Shown here: positions 40,448 to 51,949 of the stretch, piece by piece | How positions within the stretch are numbered: the first letter of the stretch is position 1 | How the letters are laid out: each line of letters starts with the position of its first letter | From: Unio delphinus | Lineage: Eukaryota > Mollusca > Bivalvia > Unionida > Unionidae | Reading direction: 5' to 3' | Assembly: GCA_029339505.1 (NCBI GenBank) | Contig: JAQISU010000070.1 | Coordinates: 783,501-847,500, forward strand | DNA: 64,000 bases | Program-made: the position numbers and the translations under genes | Notes under the pieces: generated by a model | The model's input: only the letters and a program-made list of their open reading frames with translations | Told to the model about the DNA's origin: nothing | Database searches by the model: none

Positions 40448-40830
40448 CAGCATTGTATCAGTCAGAGAAGTAGATAAATTTTTGTTAGCATCATATCAGC
40501 CAGACAAGTGAATAATTACTTAGCATCATATCAGCCAGAAAAGTGAATAATTATTTAGCAACATATCAGCCAGACAAGTGATTTGTAATTTAGCATCATA
40601 TCAGCCATACAAGTGAATAATTATTTAGCATCATATCAGCCATACAAGTGATTGGTAATTTAGCACCAAATCAGCCAGAAAAGTGATTGGTAATTTAGCA
40701 TCATATCAGCCAGATAAGTAAATAGTTCTTAGCATCATATCAGCCAGACAAGTGAATGATTATTTAACATCATATCAGCCTGAGACGTGAATAGTAATTT
40801 AACATCATACCAGCCAGACAAGTAAGTAAA
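40448..40830. repeat. 35-bp tandem repeat, about 10 units, related to the adjoining 39-bp array
   Basis: AGCATCATATCAGCCAGACA recurs every 35 bp (40487, 40522, 40557 and so on). Alignment by eye with the 39-bp unit next door (GGATTGTATCAATCATTAAA) shows the same framework with a 4-bp difference. The two arrays form one continuous, diverging series. Confidence 0.92.
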
Positions 40831-43668
40831 TGGTAATTTAGGATTGTATCAATCATTAAAGAAGCAGATAGGTAATTTAGGATGGTATCAATCATCAAAG
40901 TAGGTGAATGGTAATTTAGGATTGTATCAATCATTAAAGTAGGTGAATGGTAATTTAGGATTGTAACAATCATTAAAGTAGGTGAATGGTAATTTAGGAT
41001 TGTACCAGTCATTAAAGTTGGTGAATGGTAATTTAGGATTGTATCAATCATTAAAGTAGGTGAATGGTAATTTAGGATTGTAACAATCATTAAAGTAGGT
41101 GAATGGTAATTTAAGATTGTATCAGTCATTAAAACAGGTGAATGGTAATTTAGGATTGTAACAATCATTAAAATTGGTAAATGGTAATTTAAGATTGTAA
41201 CAATCATTAAAGTAGGTGAATGGTCGTTTAGGATTGTACCAGTCATTAAAGTTGGTAAATGGTAATTTAGGATTGTATCAATCATTAAAGTTGGTGAATG
41301 GTAATTTAGGATTGTATCAATCATTAAAGTAGGTGAATGGTAGTTTAGGATTGTATCAATCATTAAAGTAGGTGAATGGTAGTTTAGGATTGTACCAGTC
41401 ATTAAAGTTGGTGAATAGTAATTTAGGATTGTATCAATCATTAAAATTGGTGAATGGTAATTTAGGATTGTATGTCATTAAAATAGGTGAATGGTAATTT
41501 AGGATTGTAACAATCATTAAAGTAGGTGAATGGTAATTTAGGATTGTATAAATGATTAAAATAAGTGAATGGTAATTTAGGATTGTAACAATCATTAAAG
41601 AAGGTGAATGGTAATTTAGGTTTGTAACAATCATTAACGAAGGTGAATGGTATTTTAGGATTGTAACAATCATTAAAGTAGGTGAATGGTAGTTTAGGAT
41701 TGTACCAGTCATTAAAGTTGGTGAATGGTAATTTAGGATTGTATCAATCATTAAAGTAGGTGAATGGTAGTTTAGGATTGTATCAATCATTAAAGTAGAT
41801 GAATGGTAGTTTAGGATTGTACCAGTCATTAAAGTTGGTGAATGGTAATTTAGGATTGTATCAATCATTAAAGTTGGTGAATGGTAATTTAGGATTGTAT
41901 GTCATTAAAATAGGTGAATGGTAATTTAAGATTGTAACAATCATTAAAGTAAGTGAATGATAATTTAGGATTGTATAAATGATTAAAATAGGTGAATGGT
42001 AATTTAGTATTGTAACAATCATTAAAGAAGGTGAATGGTAATTTAGGTTTGTAACAATCATTAAAGAAGGTGAATGGTATTTTAGGATTGTAACAATCAT
42101 TAAAGTAGGTGAATTGTATTTTAGGATTGTATCAATCATTAAAGTAGGTGAATGGTAATTTAGGATTGTAACAATCATTAAAGTAGGTGAATGGTAATTT
42201 AGGATTGTAACAATCATTAAAGTAGGTGAATGGTAATTTAGGATTGCATCAATCATTAAAGAAGGTGAATGGTAATTTAGGTTTGTAACAATCATTAAAG
42301 AAGGTGAATGGTAATTTAGGTTTGTAAGAATCATTAAAGTAGGTGAATGGTATTTTAGGATTGTATAAATCATTAAAGTAGGTGAATGGTAGTTTAGGAT
42401 TGCAACAATCATTAAAGTAGATGAATGGTAATTTAGGATTGTATAAATGATTAAAATAGGTGAATGGTAATTTAGGATTGTAACAATCATTAAAGTAGGT
42501 GAATGGTAATTTAGGATTGTATAAATCATTAAAGAAGGTGAATGGTAATTTAGGTTTGTAACAATCATTAAAGTAGGTAAATGGTAGTTTAGGATTGTAT
42601 CAATCATTAAAATTGGTAAATGGTAATTTAGGATTGTATCAATCATTAAAGTTGGTGAATGGTAAATTTAGTATTGTAACAATCATTAATGTTGGTGAAT
42701 GGTAATTTAGGTTTGTATCAATCATTAAAGTAGGTGAATGGTAATTTAGGATTGTAACAATCATTAAAGTAGGTGAATGGTAATTTAGGATTGTATAAAT
42801 CATTAAAGAATGTGAATGGTAATTTAGGTTTGTAACAATCATTAAAGTAGGTGAATGGTAATTTAGGACTGTATCAATCATTAAAATTGGTGAATGGTAG
42901 TTTAGGATTGTATCAATCATTTAAGTTGGTGAATGGTAAATTTAGGATTGTATCAATCATTAAAGTTGGTGAATGGTAATTGAGGATTGTATCAATCATT
43001 AAAGTAGGTGAATGGTAATTTAGGTTTGTAACAATCATTAAAGTAGGTGAATGGTAGTTTAGGATCGTACCAGTCATTAAAATTGGTAAATGGTAATTTA
43101 GGATTGTATCAATCATTAAAGTTGGTGAATGGTAATTTAGGATTGTATCAATCATTAAAGTTGGTGAATGGTAATTTTGGACTGTATCAATCATTAAAGT
43201 AGGTGAATAGTAATTTAGGATTGTAACAATCATTAAAGTAGGTGAATGGTAATTTAGGATTGTATAAATCATTAAAGAAGGTGAATGGTAGTTTAGGATT
43301 GTAACCATCATTAAAGAAGGTGAATGGTAATTTAGGATTGTATAAATGATTAAAATAGGTGAAAGGTAATTTAGGATTGTATAAATCATTAAAGTTGGTG
43401 AATGGTAATTTAGGATTGTACCAGTCATTAAAGTAGGTGAATGGTAGTTTAGGATTGTATCAGTCATTAAAGTAGGTGAATGGTAGTTTAGGATTGTATC
43501 AGTCATTAAAGGAGGTGAATGGCAATTTAGGATTGTATCAGTCATTAAAATAGGTGAATGGTAATTTAGGATTGTATCAATCATTAGAGTAGGTGAATGG
43601 TAATTTAGGATTGTATCAATCATTAATGTAGGTGAATGGTAATTTAGGATCACATCAATCAGACAAGC
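40831..43668. repeat. 39-bp minisatellite, about 73 units
   Basis: Units read GGTGAATGGTAATTTAGGAT then TGTATCAATCATTAAAGTA. A shortened unit TATGTCATT at 41471 and 41898, 427 bp apart with similar neighbours, shows a higher-order duplication. The 13-codon unit gives long minus-strand frames (up to 261 codons), interrupted only where units lose or gain a base. The last partial unit at 43650 (CATCAATCAGACAAGCAGG) resembles the older 35-bp form. Confidence 0.97.
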
Positions 43669-43676
43669 AGGTATAG

Positions 43677-43763
43677 AGTGACCCAGCTCTAACATAATGG
43701 TTGGGGTTCATAGAACCTGATCGTGTTATGTATTGAACCATATTATAACCAAGGCAGCTGAAG
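43677..43763. mobile_element. Diverged end fragment of a transposon A relative
   Basis: AGAGTGACCCAGCTCTAACA followed by GGTTGGGGTTCATAGAACC aligns with the left 85 bp of transposon A (35871-35955), including the GTGTTATG and TTATAA motifs. Identity is perhaps 70-75% by eye. No matching right end was found. It starts within 10 bp of the end of the 39-bp array. Confidence 0.68.
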
Positions 43764-44424
43764 AAAAAGATGCATGCAGTCCAAGAAATGGCCAGAGATT
43801 TGTATGTGGGTGGGTGAGGGAGTAATACAAGTGGACACAAAAATATGTGCTTTTGAATAAATGAAGACAAAACCAGTCAGAAATACACTTGTATATTGAC
43901 AACTTATATTTGTATAGTATTGCCCATTATGCACTAAGTACTGTACATGTGGATGAAAAGTTCATGAACTTGTGAACAAATCATGTTATAAAATTAATGT
44001 ATTAATCACATCCCATTAGAAACAGAAATAATATATATAGTCCTCATTTGATCTATATCTAATTGTCAAGAAACATGTGCCACAATTCACTATGATATTC
44101 TTTAGTCACTATTAGCATGAGATATAGTTGTTTACATACTACATGTACATGTACTTAAATTGGTCTAGATAATGGTCAGCTGGACACTGCTATCATCTTA
44201 CAGGGGCTACTCAGGGGATGAGTCTATTCATTGGGAAGTGCAAACGTGTACAAATTAAAAAGTTTCAAAAATATCTTTGCAAGATGACTCACTTTCAATT
44301 AAACTTATGGCCAGAGATCAGTGGCATCAAAAGATTCGAAATTTAATTTGTGTTATATGATGATATTAGTAGACATCATAAACATATGCTGCAAAATGAA
44401 AATTTTCAGGAAACAATAAATGTA
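43764..44424. other. AT-rich interval, no gene seen
   Basis: Unique sequence. It was searched for the missing last exon of the ACOT9-like gene on the minus strand without success. Confidence 0.5.
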
Positions 44425-44815
44425 CAGGTATTTTCATGTATACACTAACAGGTGTATTTTGTCCATAATAATTATCCTGGTAAGAGATATCTTCAGGTAT
44501 ACACTTACAGGTGGTTTTTTTTCTTATAATTATACTGATACAAATATTTTCAGGTATATACTTACAGTTGTTTTTTTCCTAATAATTAAACTGGTACAAA
44601 TATTTTCAGGTATACACTTACAGGTGTTTTTTTTCTAATAATTACACTGGTACAAATATTTTCAGGTATACACTTACAGGTGGGTTTTTTTCTAATAATT
44701 ACACTGGTACAAATATTTTCAGGTATACACTTACAGGTGTTTTTTCCTAATAATTAAACTGGTACAAATATTTTCAGGTATACACTTACAGGTGTTTTTT
44801 TCCTAAAATACATCA
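44425..44815. repeat. 55-57-bp tandem repeat, about 7 units
   Basis: CAGGTATACACTTACAGGTG recurs with a T-run of variable length, which accounts for the uneven period. The array ends about 155 bp from an exon of the ACOT9-like gene. Confidence 0.94.
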
Positions 44816-44970
44816 TGGTAAAATTTTTTCCATGTATCCATCTGCATGTATTATCCAAATAACAGAATAACTTTATTATTATAAATACAATTATACATTA
44901 TATCCCTTAGGACCATATCTATTTAATATCACTATACTTAGTCCTTTTCAAGTCTATATATTTTACTAAC

Positions 44971-45124
44971 CTGCATAAGTTTTGGGCATCACAGTTGGTA
45001 ATGAATCCGTTTTAGAATCAAATGTGAAATGAAAGTTATTTGTGGTGTCCTGTGTTCCATCCTTTGGGTTCACAACCTCTGCATGAACTTTGACCTGTAG
45101 GAAAGGGCCTTTTGTATAAACAAC
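44971..45124 (-). CDS. ACOT9-like: ACOT9-like acyl-CoA thioesterase, third exon seen (partial gene)
   Basis: Read on the minus strand, this 154-bp exon follows an acceptor ending TTCATTACAG and precedes a donor GTTAGT. It starts in phase 0 and encodes 51 residues plus one base, including VVYTKGPFLQVKVHAEVV, NNFHFTFDSK and VMPKTYA. These match the strand following the second hot-dog motif in mitochondrial ACOT9 proteins, where FHFTF and PKTY are conserved. ACOT9-type enzymes hydrolyse acyl-CoA thioesters to free fatty acid and CoA, and family members are mitochondrial. The preceding residue is the Q that ends the exon at 50010-50097. The next exon, expected to begin with two bases completing a codon and to read SM-LYLDG-like sequence, was not found below 44971. 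Homology is from memory of the family; no search was run. Confidence 0.88.
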
Positions 45125-45311
45125 CTGTAATGAATAAACAAGAGGATTCTACTGTCAATGTGCCAAAATGAAATGGTACAATTTTACATGATACAAAAGC
45201 TCTCAATCTTAGGTCTTAGCTCTCATTTACTCAGGATGATACAACCAATATAGTTTTACGAATACTGTTAAGATCAACAAAACCAATAAATTATAACATT
45301 AAGGATTTTGT

Positions 45312-45486
45312 AGGCTGCTTGCTTGCTTGGTTTGTAACAGCACTAAATATTTTAATGTAGAGGAAATGTGAGATAAGTGCTTTTCCCAATGAGACATCAT
45401 AGCTGGCATTGTCCAGGCTGTCATGGGCAGGTATCAAACCCATATCCCTTGGACGATGAGTCTAATGCTCTGCCAACTGAGCTTTA
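45312..45486 (-). mobile_element. tRNA-derived SINE-like element
   Basis: Read on the minus strand, AGCTCAGTTGG (45473-45483) is a good A box and GGTTTGATACC (45430-45440) a B box with one change from consensus. The intervening anticodon arm is recognisable but has a mismatched stem. The sequence continues past the tRNA part into GGGAAAAGCACTTATCTCAC and an (AAGC)n tail near 45312-45330, so it is a SINE rather than a tRNA gene. The head is most like tRNA-Lys in wording. Confidence 0.75.
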
Positions 45487-45501
45487 AGTAAGCAGAAGAA
45501 T

Positions 45502-45654
45502 CATATCTATGTGTTAAAATAATTACAAAATTTCTACCTAATATATCGAATTATATCTATGTGTTAAAATAATAATTACAAAATTTCTACTTAATATATC
45601 GAATTATATCTGTGTTAAAATAATAATTACAAAATTTCTACCTAATATATCGAA
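45502..45654. repeat. 53-57-bp tandem repeat, about 2.8 units
   Basis: ATAATTACAAAATTTCTACC and TAATATATCGAATTATATC recur three times with small indels. Confidence 0.93.
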
Positions 45655-45844
45655 AAAGCTTGGAATGCCATTTCAAGAGTTCATAAGGTGAAATACATAT
45701 ATTTTGTCAGTTTTACGTGATTACATAGAAATTACGATCCTTTGCAAGACTCAATTTGTCATAATAAAGAGATTGTTTGCTTTTTCAAAAAGAATGTGGC
45801 CGGTTGGTGATTGGTTAAAGAATAAAAATGAGAAATAGCAAATT

Positions 45845-46040
45845 CTTAAGTATTTATAGTGAAGGAAATTCGAGTCTGTATCTAAGTCTGTTTCTTGTAA
45901 CACTAAAATGGAATTCATTTTTGTTGCACTTGTTGATGGTAAGAAGTAAAGGAAAGTCCAGTCAGCATTTAAGTCAGTTTCTAGTAATTGTAAAATGGGG
46001 ATTAAAATTGTTTGTGCTTGCTGATGGTAAGAATTTAATT
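45845..46040. repeat. Diverged tandem duplication of about 97 bp
   Basis: AAGTCTGTTTCTTGTAAC...GTTGATGGTAAGAA is repeated as AAGTCAGTTTCTAGTAAT...GCTGATGGTAAGAA. The 75-codon frame across it has no recognised domain. Confidence 0.75.
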
Positions 46041-46054
46041 GTTCCCAAAATATA

Positions 46055-46690
46055 GTAATTAGTTATTTTGACCATCCAGTGTGCTGGACGTGGACGTACA
46101 GCTATAATTAGTTATTTTGACCATCCAGTGTGCTGGAGGTGGACGTACAGCTATAATTAGTTATTTTGACCATCCAGTGTGCTGGAGGTGGACATACAGC
46201 TATAATTAGTTATTTTGACCATCCAGTGTGCTGGAGGTGGACGTACAGCTATAATTAGTTATTTTGACCATCCAGTGTGCTGGAGGTGGACGTACAGCTA
46301 TAATTAGTTATTTTGACCATCCAGTGTGCTGGAGGTGGACGTACAGCTATAATTAGTTATTTTGACCATCCAGTGTGCTGGAGGTGGACGTACAGCTATA
46401 ATTAGTTATTTTGACCATCCAGTGTGCTGGAGGTGGACGTACAGCTATAATTAGTTATTTTGACCATCCAGTGTGCTGGAGGTGGACGTACAGCTATAAT
46501 TAGTTATTTTGACCATCCAGTGTGCTGGAGGTGGACGTACAGCTATAATGAGTTATTTTGACCATCCAGTGTGCTGGAGGTGGACGTACAGCTATAATTA
46601 GTTACTTTGACCATCCAGTGTGCTGGAGGTGGACGTACAGCTATAATTAGTTACTTTGACCATCCAGTGTGCTGGAGGTGGACGTATAGG
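46055..46690. repeat. 49-bp minisatellite, 13 nearly identical units
   Basis: TTATTTTGACCATCCAGTGT then GCTGGAGGTGGACGTACAGC recurs every 49 bp. Differences are single bases in a handful of units (GGACGTGG, GGACATAC, AATGAGTT, GTTACTTT), indicating recent expansion. Confidence 0.97.
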
Positions 46691-46839
46691 CCAGCTATGT
46701 TAAATGACCACAGTTAACTTAATAATATCAAAACTAATAGTCTTTTTATAACAATTGTAAAAAGTGTACTGATTTGAGTCATTGTGAACAGATTTGAATT
46801 TAATTTTTTCTGGCTGGATACAAAAATATTTATATAATG

Positions 46840-47232
46840 GGCAGGCAATATATGTTACCCATCAGGTTTGATTAGTCAAAGAGGAAAGGTTTGATTGGCA
46901 AACATGATAGGCATTATGTTGCCTATGAGGTGTGATTGGCAAACAGGATAGGCATTATGTTGCATACGAGGTGTGATTGGCAAACAGGATAGGCAATATC
47001 TGTTACCTATGTGGTGTGATTGGCAATCAGAATAGGCAATATATGTTACCCAAGAGATGTGACTGGTCAACAGGATAGGCAATATATGTTACACATGATT
47101 GTGACTTGTCAAATGGGACTGGCAATATATGTTACACATGAGGAATGATTAGTCAAACAGAACTGGCAATATATGTTACCCATCAGGTGTGATTAGTCAA
47201 ACAGAATAAACAATATATATTACCCATGAATT
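46840..47232. repeat. 43-46-bp degenerate tandem repeat, about 9 units
   Basis: GGCAATATATGTTACCCATG and GTGTGATTGGCAAACAGGAT alternate with many substitutions and small indels; it is an older array than its 49-bp neighbour. Confidence 0.92.
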
Positions 47233-47261
47233 GTGATTGTTCCAACAGGGAAAGCTTTCAT

Positions 47262-47352
47262 ATCTCTGTGCATTAAAGAACATGTGAGAAAAAATAATAC
47301 ATATTTCATATTTCTGTGTATTGAAGAACATGTGAGAAAAATAATACATATT
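47262..47352. repeat. Tandem duplication of about 48 bp
   Basis: TTTCATATCTCTGTGCATTA...ACATGTGAGAAAAAATAATA is repeated once with a few changes. Confidence 0.85.
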
Positions 47353-48139
47353 GGTTACTATTACTTTGCCCCTCTAGAGTTAATTAATGTTTCTGTTGTA
47401 GACCCTGCTAATTAATGTTGTTGTTGTTGTTGTATCCCTTTCTAATTAATGTAACTTGGTAAACACACAGAAGTAATGCCTCACCTGTCAATCACTGCAT
47501 CAAGCAGTTAATAGGCCAACCATCCAATGAGATCCTGATGTAATGCAACTGCTGTCATGACAACGAGATAAACATGCCATGACAGACAGCTACTCTTCAA
47601 TTTCTCAAAAACAACTGTTCTTTACTCTGGTACCTTAACATAAGACATATGTAGACCCATAGTTTTACTTGTGTTCAGGTGACTTTAATTTTTAAAGAAC
47701 AGAGAAACTTTTATGATCAGACTTTGTTAATATTTTATACAGAAAAATTTCCATGCTAAACATTGATAATCAACAAATTCCAAATGATGGCACAATCCTT
47801 GATTATCTATCTCTAAATCTATTATACTGAGACATTTCATTAATTAACTATTCCTGTAATTGTGGAATTCCATTTTTTTTAAAAACAAACTGCACCAAAA
47901 TATGTGAACAGAATGTGACAAGAAGCATTTTATTTTCAAGCTCTACCTTTATTTCATTGTTAAATCCCTCCTATATTCAGAAAATTCTCCCTTTTGTTCA
48001 AATGTAGGGGAATGGTTTAACTCCAAAATTTCATTAATGACTGTATCCTACTGCCACACAATGTTTCGGAAATGAACTTTCAGTCAATGATAAAACCAAT
48101 GAAACTGTCAGATGTCAATATAAACAATCATCTAGAATT

Positions 48140-48714
48140 CAGTCCTATGGGACTAACACAATGACTAAATTATAGTATCTGATCTGTCCTATGGGACTAA
48201 CACAATGACTAAATTAGAGTATCTGATCTGTCCTATGGGACTAACACAATGACTAAATTAGAGTATCTGATCTATCCTATGGGACTAACACAATGACTAA
48301 ATTATAGTATCTGATCTGTCCTATGGGACTAACACAATGTCTAAATTAGAGTATCTGATCTGTCCTATGGGACTAACACAATGACTAAATTAGAGTATCT
48401 GATCTGTCCTATGGGACTAACACAATGACTAAATTAGAGTATCTGATCTGTCCTATGGGACTAACACAATGACTAAATTAGAGTATCTGATCTGTCCTGT
48501 GGGACTAACACAATAACTAAATTAGAGCATTTGATCTGTCCTATGGGACTAACACAATGACTAAATTAGAGTATCTGATCTGTCCTATGGGACTAACACA
48601 ATGACTAAATTAGAGTATCTGATCTGTCCTATGGGACTAACACAACGACTAAATTAGAGTATCTGATCTGTCCTATGGCACTAACACAATGACTAAGTTA
48701 GAGTATCTGATCTG
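48140..48714. repeat. 44-bp minisatellite, 13 units
   Basis: GTCCTATGGGACTAACACAA then TGACTAAATTAGAGTATCTGATCT, very regular at 44 bp. The left two units have TATAG in place of TAGAG. Confidence 0.97.
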
Positions 48715-48967
48715 CAGAGGATTAACATGGACACAGTGAAATCTTCTGTCGGCTTTAAAACTGTAACTGTGATATGACTGTGCAGTCATAAATGACTGAC
48801 TAAACGAGCAAAGCTTGGTGAGAACTGGAAACTACTGGTGATGTTATTCGAAGAATATAATAATTATATTCAGTTTCTTACATAGAGGTAAAAATCACAT
48901 TAAGAACATGACCAAGATTAAGATAAAATACTGTGATAATACAGCAAAATACTGAATTAGAATAATT

Positions 48968-49328
48968 GGTGTGGAAAATATTAAATCAAGCCATAATCTA
49001 GGTTTCTATTACCTAATTGGTGTGGAAAATATTAAATCAAGCCATAATCTAGGTTTCTATTACCTAATTGGTGTGGAAAATATTAAATCAAGCCATAATC
49101 TAGGTTTCTATTACCTAATTGGTGTGATAATATTAAATCAAGCCATAATCTAGGTTTCTATTACCTGTCATTTACCAGATATTAAATCAAGCCATAATCT
49201 AGGTTTCTATTACCTGTCATTTACCAGATATTAAATCAAGCCATAATCTAGGTTTCTATTACCTGTCATTTACCAGATATTAAATCAAGCCATAACCTAG
49301 GTTTCTATTACCCGTCATTTACCAGATA
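48968..49328. repeat. 46-51-bp tandem repeat, about 7 units in two forms
   Basis: The constant core is ATATTAAATCAAGCCATAAT then CTAGGTTTCTATTACCT. The first four units continue with AATTGGTGTGGAAA (51 bp) and the last three with GTCATTTACCAG, so a linker switch occurs near 49168. Confidence 0.95.
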
Positions 49329-49499
49329 GTGTCACAAACAACAATTATTTAAACCACGCTTGGTGGAATTATAAACTAATAATTTTTACCCAAGACTTTG
49401 TGAATATCTCCCATAAAATGATGCCTCCAAATGTAGCACAGTTCAACCTCAGTATAATGCTATTCATGACAGCATCAAACAACCTTATACTGAAGTGTA

Positions 49500-49733
49500 T
49501 TCTAACATATATTGTTGACAAAGTCTAGTCTTTCCATATCAATGTATAACAATAGTGAGAGACTATTGTATCATGTCTATTCATTACAAAGTCTAGTCAT
49601 TCAATATCAATGTATAACAATAGTGAGAGACTATTGTATCATGTCTATTGCTGACAAAGTCTAGTCATTCAATATCAATGTATAACAATAGTGAGAGACT
49701 ATTGTATCATGTCTATTGCTGACAAAGTCTAGT
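49500..49733. repeat. 68-73-bp tandem repeat, about 3 units
   Basis: ACAAAGTCTAGTCATTCAAT and GTGAGAGACTATTGTATCAT recur three times with nearly constant sequence. Confidence 0.94.
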
Positions 49734-49749
49734 ATGCAAACAAATGCAT

Positions 49750-49912
49750 ACTGTCATTTAACTGCATGTATGTTCACATATCCATGTATTTGTATGCATG
49801 CAGTGTGTGTCATTTAACTGCATGTATGTTCACATATCCATGTATTTGTATGCATGCAGTGTGTGTCATTTAACTGCATGTATGTTCACATATCCATGTA
49901 TTTGTATGCACA
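49750..49912. repeat. 58-bp tandem repeat, about 2.8 units
   Basis: TGTCATTTAACTGCATGTAT and TCCATGTATTTGTATGCATG recur with essentially no change. Confidence 0.95.
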
Positions 49913-50009
49913 CACAAAGTGTCTGTATACATGTCAATTTACATATTTGGAACTATTTGCTGGTTTGCATGTAGATACAAATGTATGAGAAAACCAATAC
50001 TTCAACCAC

Positions 50010-50097
50010 CTGTGAGGACATAAACAGCAAGGAACCAACTTCCACTGGCTTTTGAAACACTACATCATCAACAACACGGACAAATGGCCGCTGCTTA
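50010..50097 (-). CDS. ACOT9-like: ACOT9-like acyl-CoA thioesterase, second exon seen (partial gene)
   Basis: Read on the minus strand, this 88-bp exon follows an acceptor ending TTATTTCAG and precedes a donor GTGGTT. The first T completes the TG left by the exon at 60914 (giving Cys). The next 29 codons include RPFVRVVDDVVFQKPVEVGS and LLFMSSQ. This is the core of the C-terminal hot-dog domain of ACOT9-type thioesterases, where the VDD-FQKPV-VGS stretch is strongly conserved. No stop or frameshift is present. It joins in phase 0 to the exon at 44971-45124, giving SSQVVYTKG. Confidence 0.92.
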
Positions 50098-50454
50098 CTG
50101 AAATAAATAAATGATTAAAATCTTCACTATTCAAAATACATTATTTTAGGCCAAAAAGTATACATGCAATTGTTAATTTCCTGCAAAAATTTTGCACATA
50201 GGTATAACAATTTGGTATGGTAATGCTAACAGAAGACTATATACGGTAATCCATATTATTATATGCTCATTTTTTCTCCATTAACTTTACATTGTCAGAA
50301 TGATGCAGTATTTCATATTGTACTCATACACAAGTACCTAATAGTGTACTAGGAAAAACTTTGTAAACAAGTCATGTAGTAGATCTTTACGGTTTGGTTG
50401 ATTAAATTTGTTTCCAAATAAACTAAAGCAGATATTACGTGGACTACCACATAC

Positions 50455-50551
50455 CAGCTTCTTTGCCATATTGTGCGTTAACTTTCTTGATACAATGTTT
50501 TGGATTTAGGCTAGCGATAGATGCCAGACAGGTCATAAACATGACAGGTCC
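50455..50551 (-). other. Possible cryptic or unrelated exon
   Basis: On the minus strand, an acceptor (ATTTGTAG) and a donor (GTATGTGG) bound a 97-bp segment with one frame open throughout (GPVMFMTCLASIASL...). Inserting it between the ACOT9-like exons would shift the frame and give an early stop, and the family has no residues there. It could be a cryptic exon, part of another gene or chance. Confidence 0.2.
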
Positions 50552-51414
50552 CTACAAATAACATGCAAGTGTCTTCTTTCACTGTTAATAAGAATGGTAA
50601 AATATACTTATAGTTTTACATCCTGAATTTCCTCAAAATGTACTTTCTTAGTTCTGCGAATCCGAATTACATCAGCCATGTCATGGGTTGTAAAGCTTGA
50701 TTACACATTTCAAAATTGTACTGTAATTTCAACTACATTCTAAGTGCAATAAAATTCTCTTTACTGTACTCAAAATAAAATGAAATTATATTCCATAGCA
50801 TCTTTTTGATAATTATATGTTTTCCACATTATGATTCCAAACATTCAATGACAGAACAGAAACTCTTGCACATGTCAACATGCTGCTCCCTCGCTGCTGA
50901 AATCAGATGTACTTCATGCAGAATTGGCACAGATAAATCAAGTCCATAATCATGAAATTTCGTAGAATCAACAAAAATACCAAACATTGTTCATTATAGT
51001 CTAAATGGAATAGTTATTGCAATGTGCATTCATTCACAACATGATTCTAAATTTTAAGCATATCAAAACAATATTTATTTTGAAAGTAATGTCTAGCATG
51101 AGACCAAGTTCAAATGTATCTAGGTGGAGTTATATGCGCATTAATAATGTTGTTCTAGTGTGTTGATGAATCTGGGTTTGTGTATTTAGTATGGAATATG
51201 GCATAAATTCAGTTGCTTTCTTTCTTGTAGTGTATTTTTGTTTTTATAATTAAGTCTTAGGTAGAATAAGAAAATGAGCATATAATAAAAAGGTTACTGC
51301 CTTTGTATGGGAAAATATTAACTTGTTTTGTCGGATCGATATACTGCTCTCCCAAAGTCATGCATTATATCCATCTGAAAATCTCGTTATATTTTCCAAT
51401 ACCAATGCAGTAAC

Positions 51415-51540
51415 CTATAAATACTGAGTCATGTACATGTATACATTTACTAATAGAAGACTGCATACTCCATTATTCTGAGTCATGTACATGTATACAT
51501 TTACTAATAGAAGACTGCATACTCCATTATTCTGAGTTAT
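51415..51540. repeat. Tandem duplication of about 58 bp
   Basis: GAGTCATGTACATGTATACA...GACTGCATACTCCATTATTCT occurs twice with no clear change; a third partial copy (CTGAGTTATGTATAT) follows. Confidence 0.92.
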
Positions 51541-51679
51541 GTATATATGCACTAGTTTTACGTTTAGTCATTGAGCAATTATTTAACATTTTCACTAAAA
51601 CTGATCATGCAAAGACTGCAAAGGAAAGTTGCAAAGTCACATCCAGGGCTGAGGTTTCTATGCTGTCATAATAACTATG

Positions 51680-51787
51680 TGCCACTGTGCCTATGTGCCA
51701 TAGTAGACTATGTGCCACTGTGCCTATGTGCCATAGTAGACTATGTGCCACTGTGCCTATGTGCCATAGTAGACTATGTGCCACTGA
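51680..51787. repeat. 33-bp tandem repeat, about 3.3 units
   Basis: GACTATGTGCCACTGTGCCT then ATGTGCCATAGTA repeats without change. The unit is 11 codons, so frames stay open on both strands. Confidence 0.95.
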
Positions 51788-51949
51788 TCCTGTCTGAGAT
51801 GTATTGGATTTGTACGGCACATTGATGAAGGTATTCCTATTACATATTGCACAGGCCTGATTATATCTGTTCCCTCTTATTTGAAGTGAACTACAATCAA
51901 GCCACCACAATATAATAAATGTCTGTCTGTGGATGCATTTCACCCATGC

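Larger units (their letters stand above)
45125..50009 (-). other. Intron of the ACOT9-like gene, 4.9 kb, minisatellite-rich
   Basis: It is bounded by GT (minus strand at 50009-50008) and AG (45126-45125). It holds a SINE-like element and at least seven tandem arrays. The stretch 47360-48139 contains only a (GTT)n run at about 47419-47432 and otherwise nothing recognised. Confidence 0.82.

Noticed and set aside
40770..43695. Minus-strand repetitive proteins of up to 261 residues
   Set aside because: They follow from the 39-bp unit (13 codons) and close wherever a unit gains or loses a base.
45410..45486. Functional tRNA-Lys-like gene
   Set aside because: A and B boxes are present, but the anticodon stem has a mismatch, the B box is altered, and the sequence continues into a SINE body and (AAGC)n tail.
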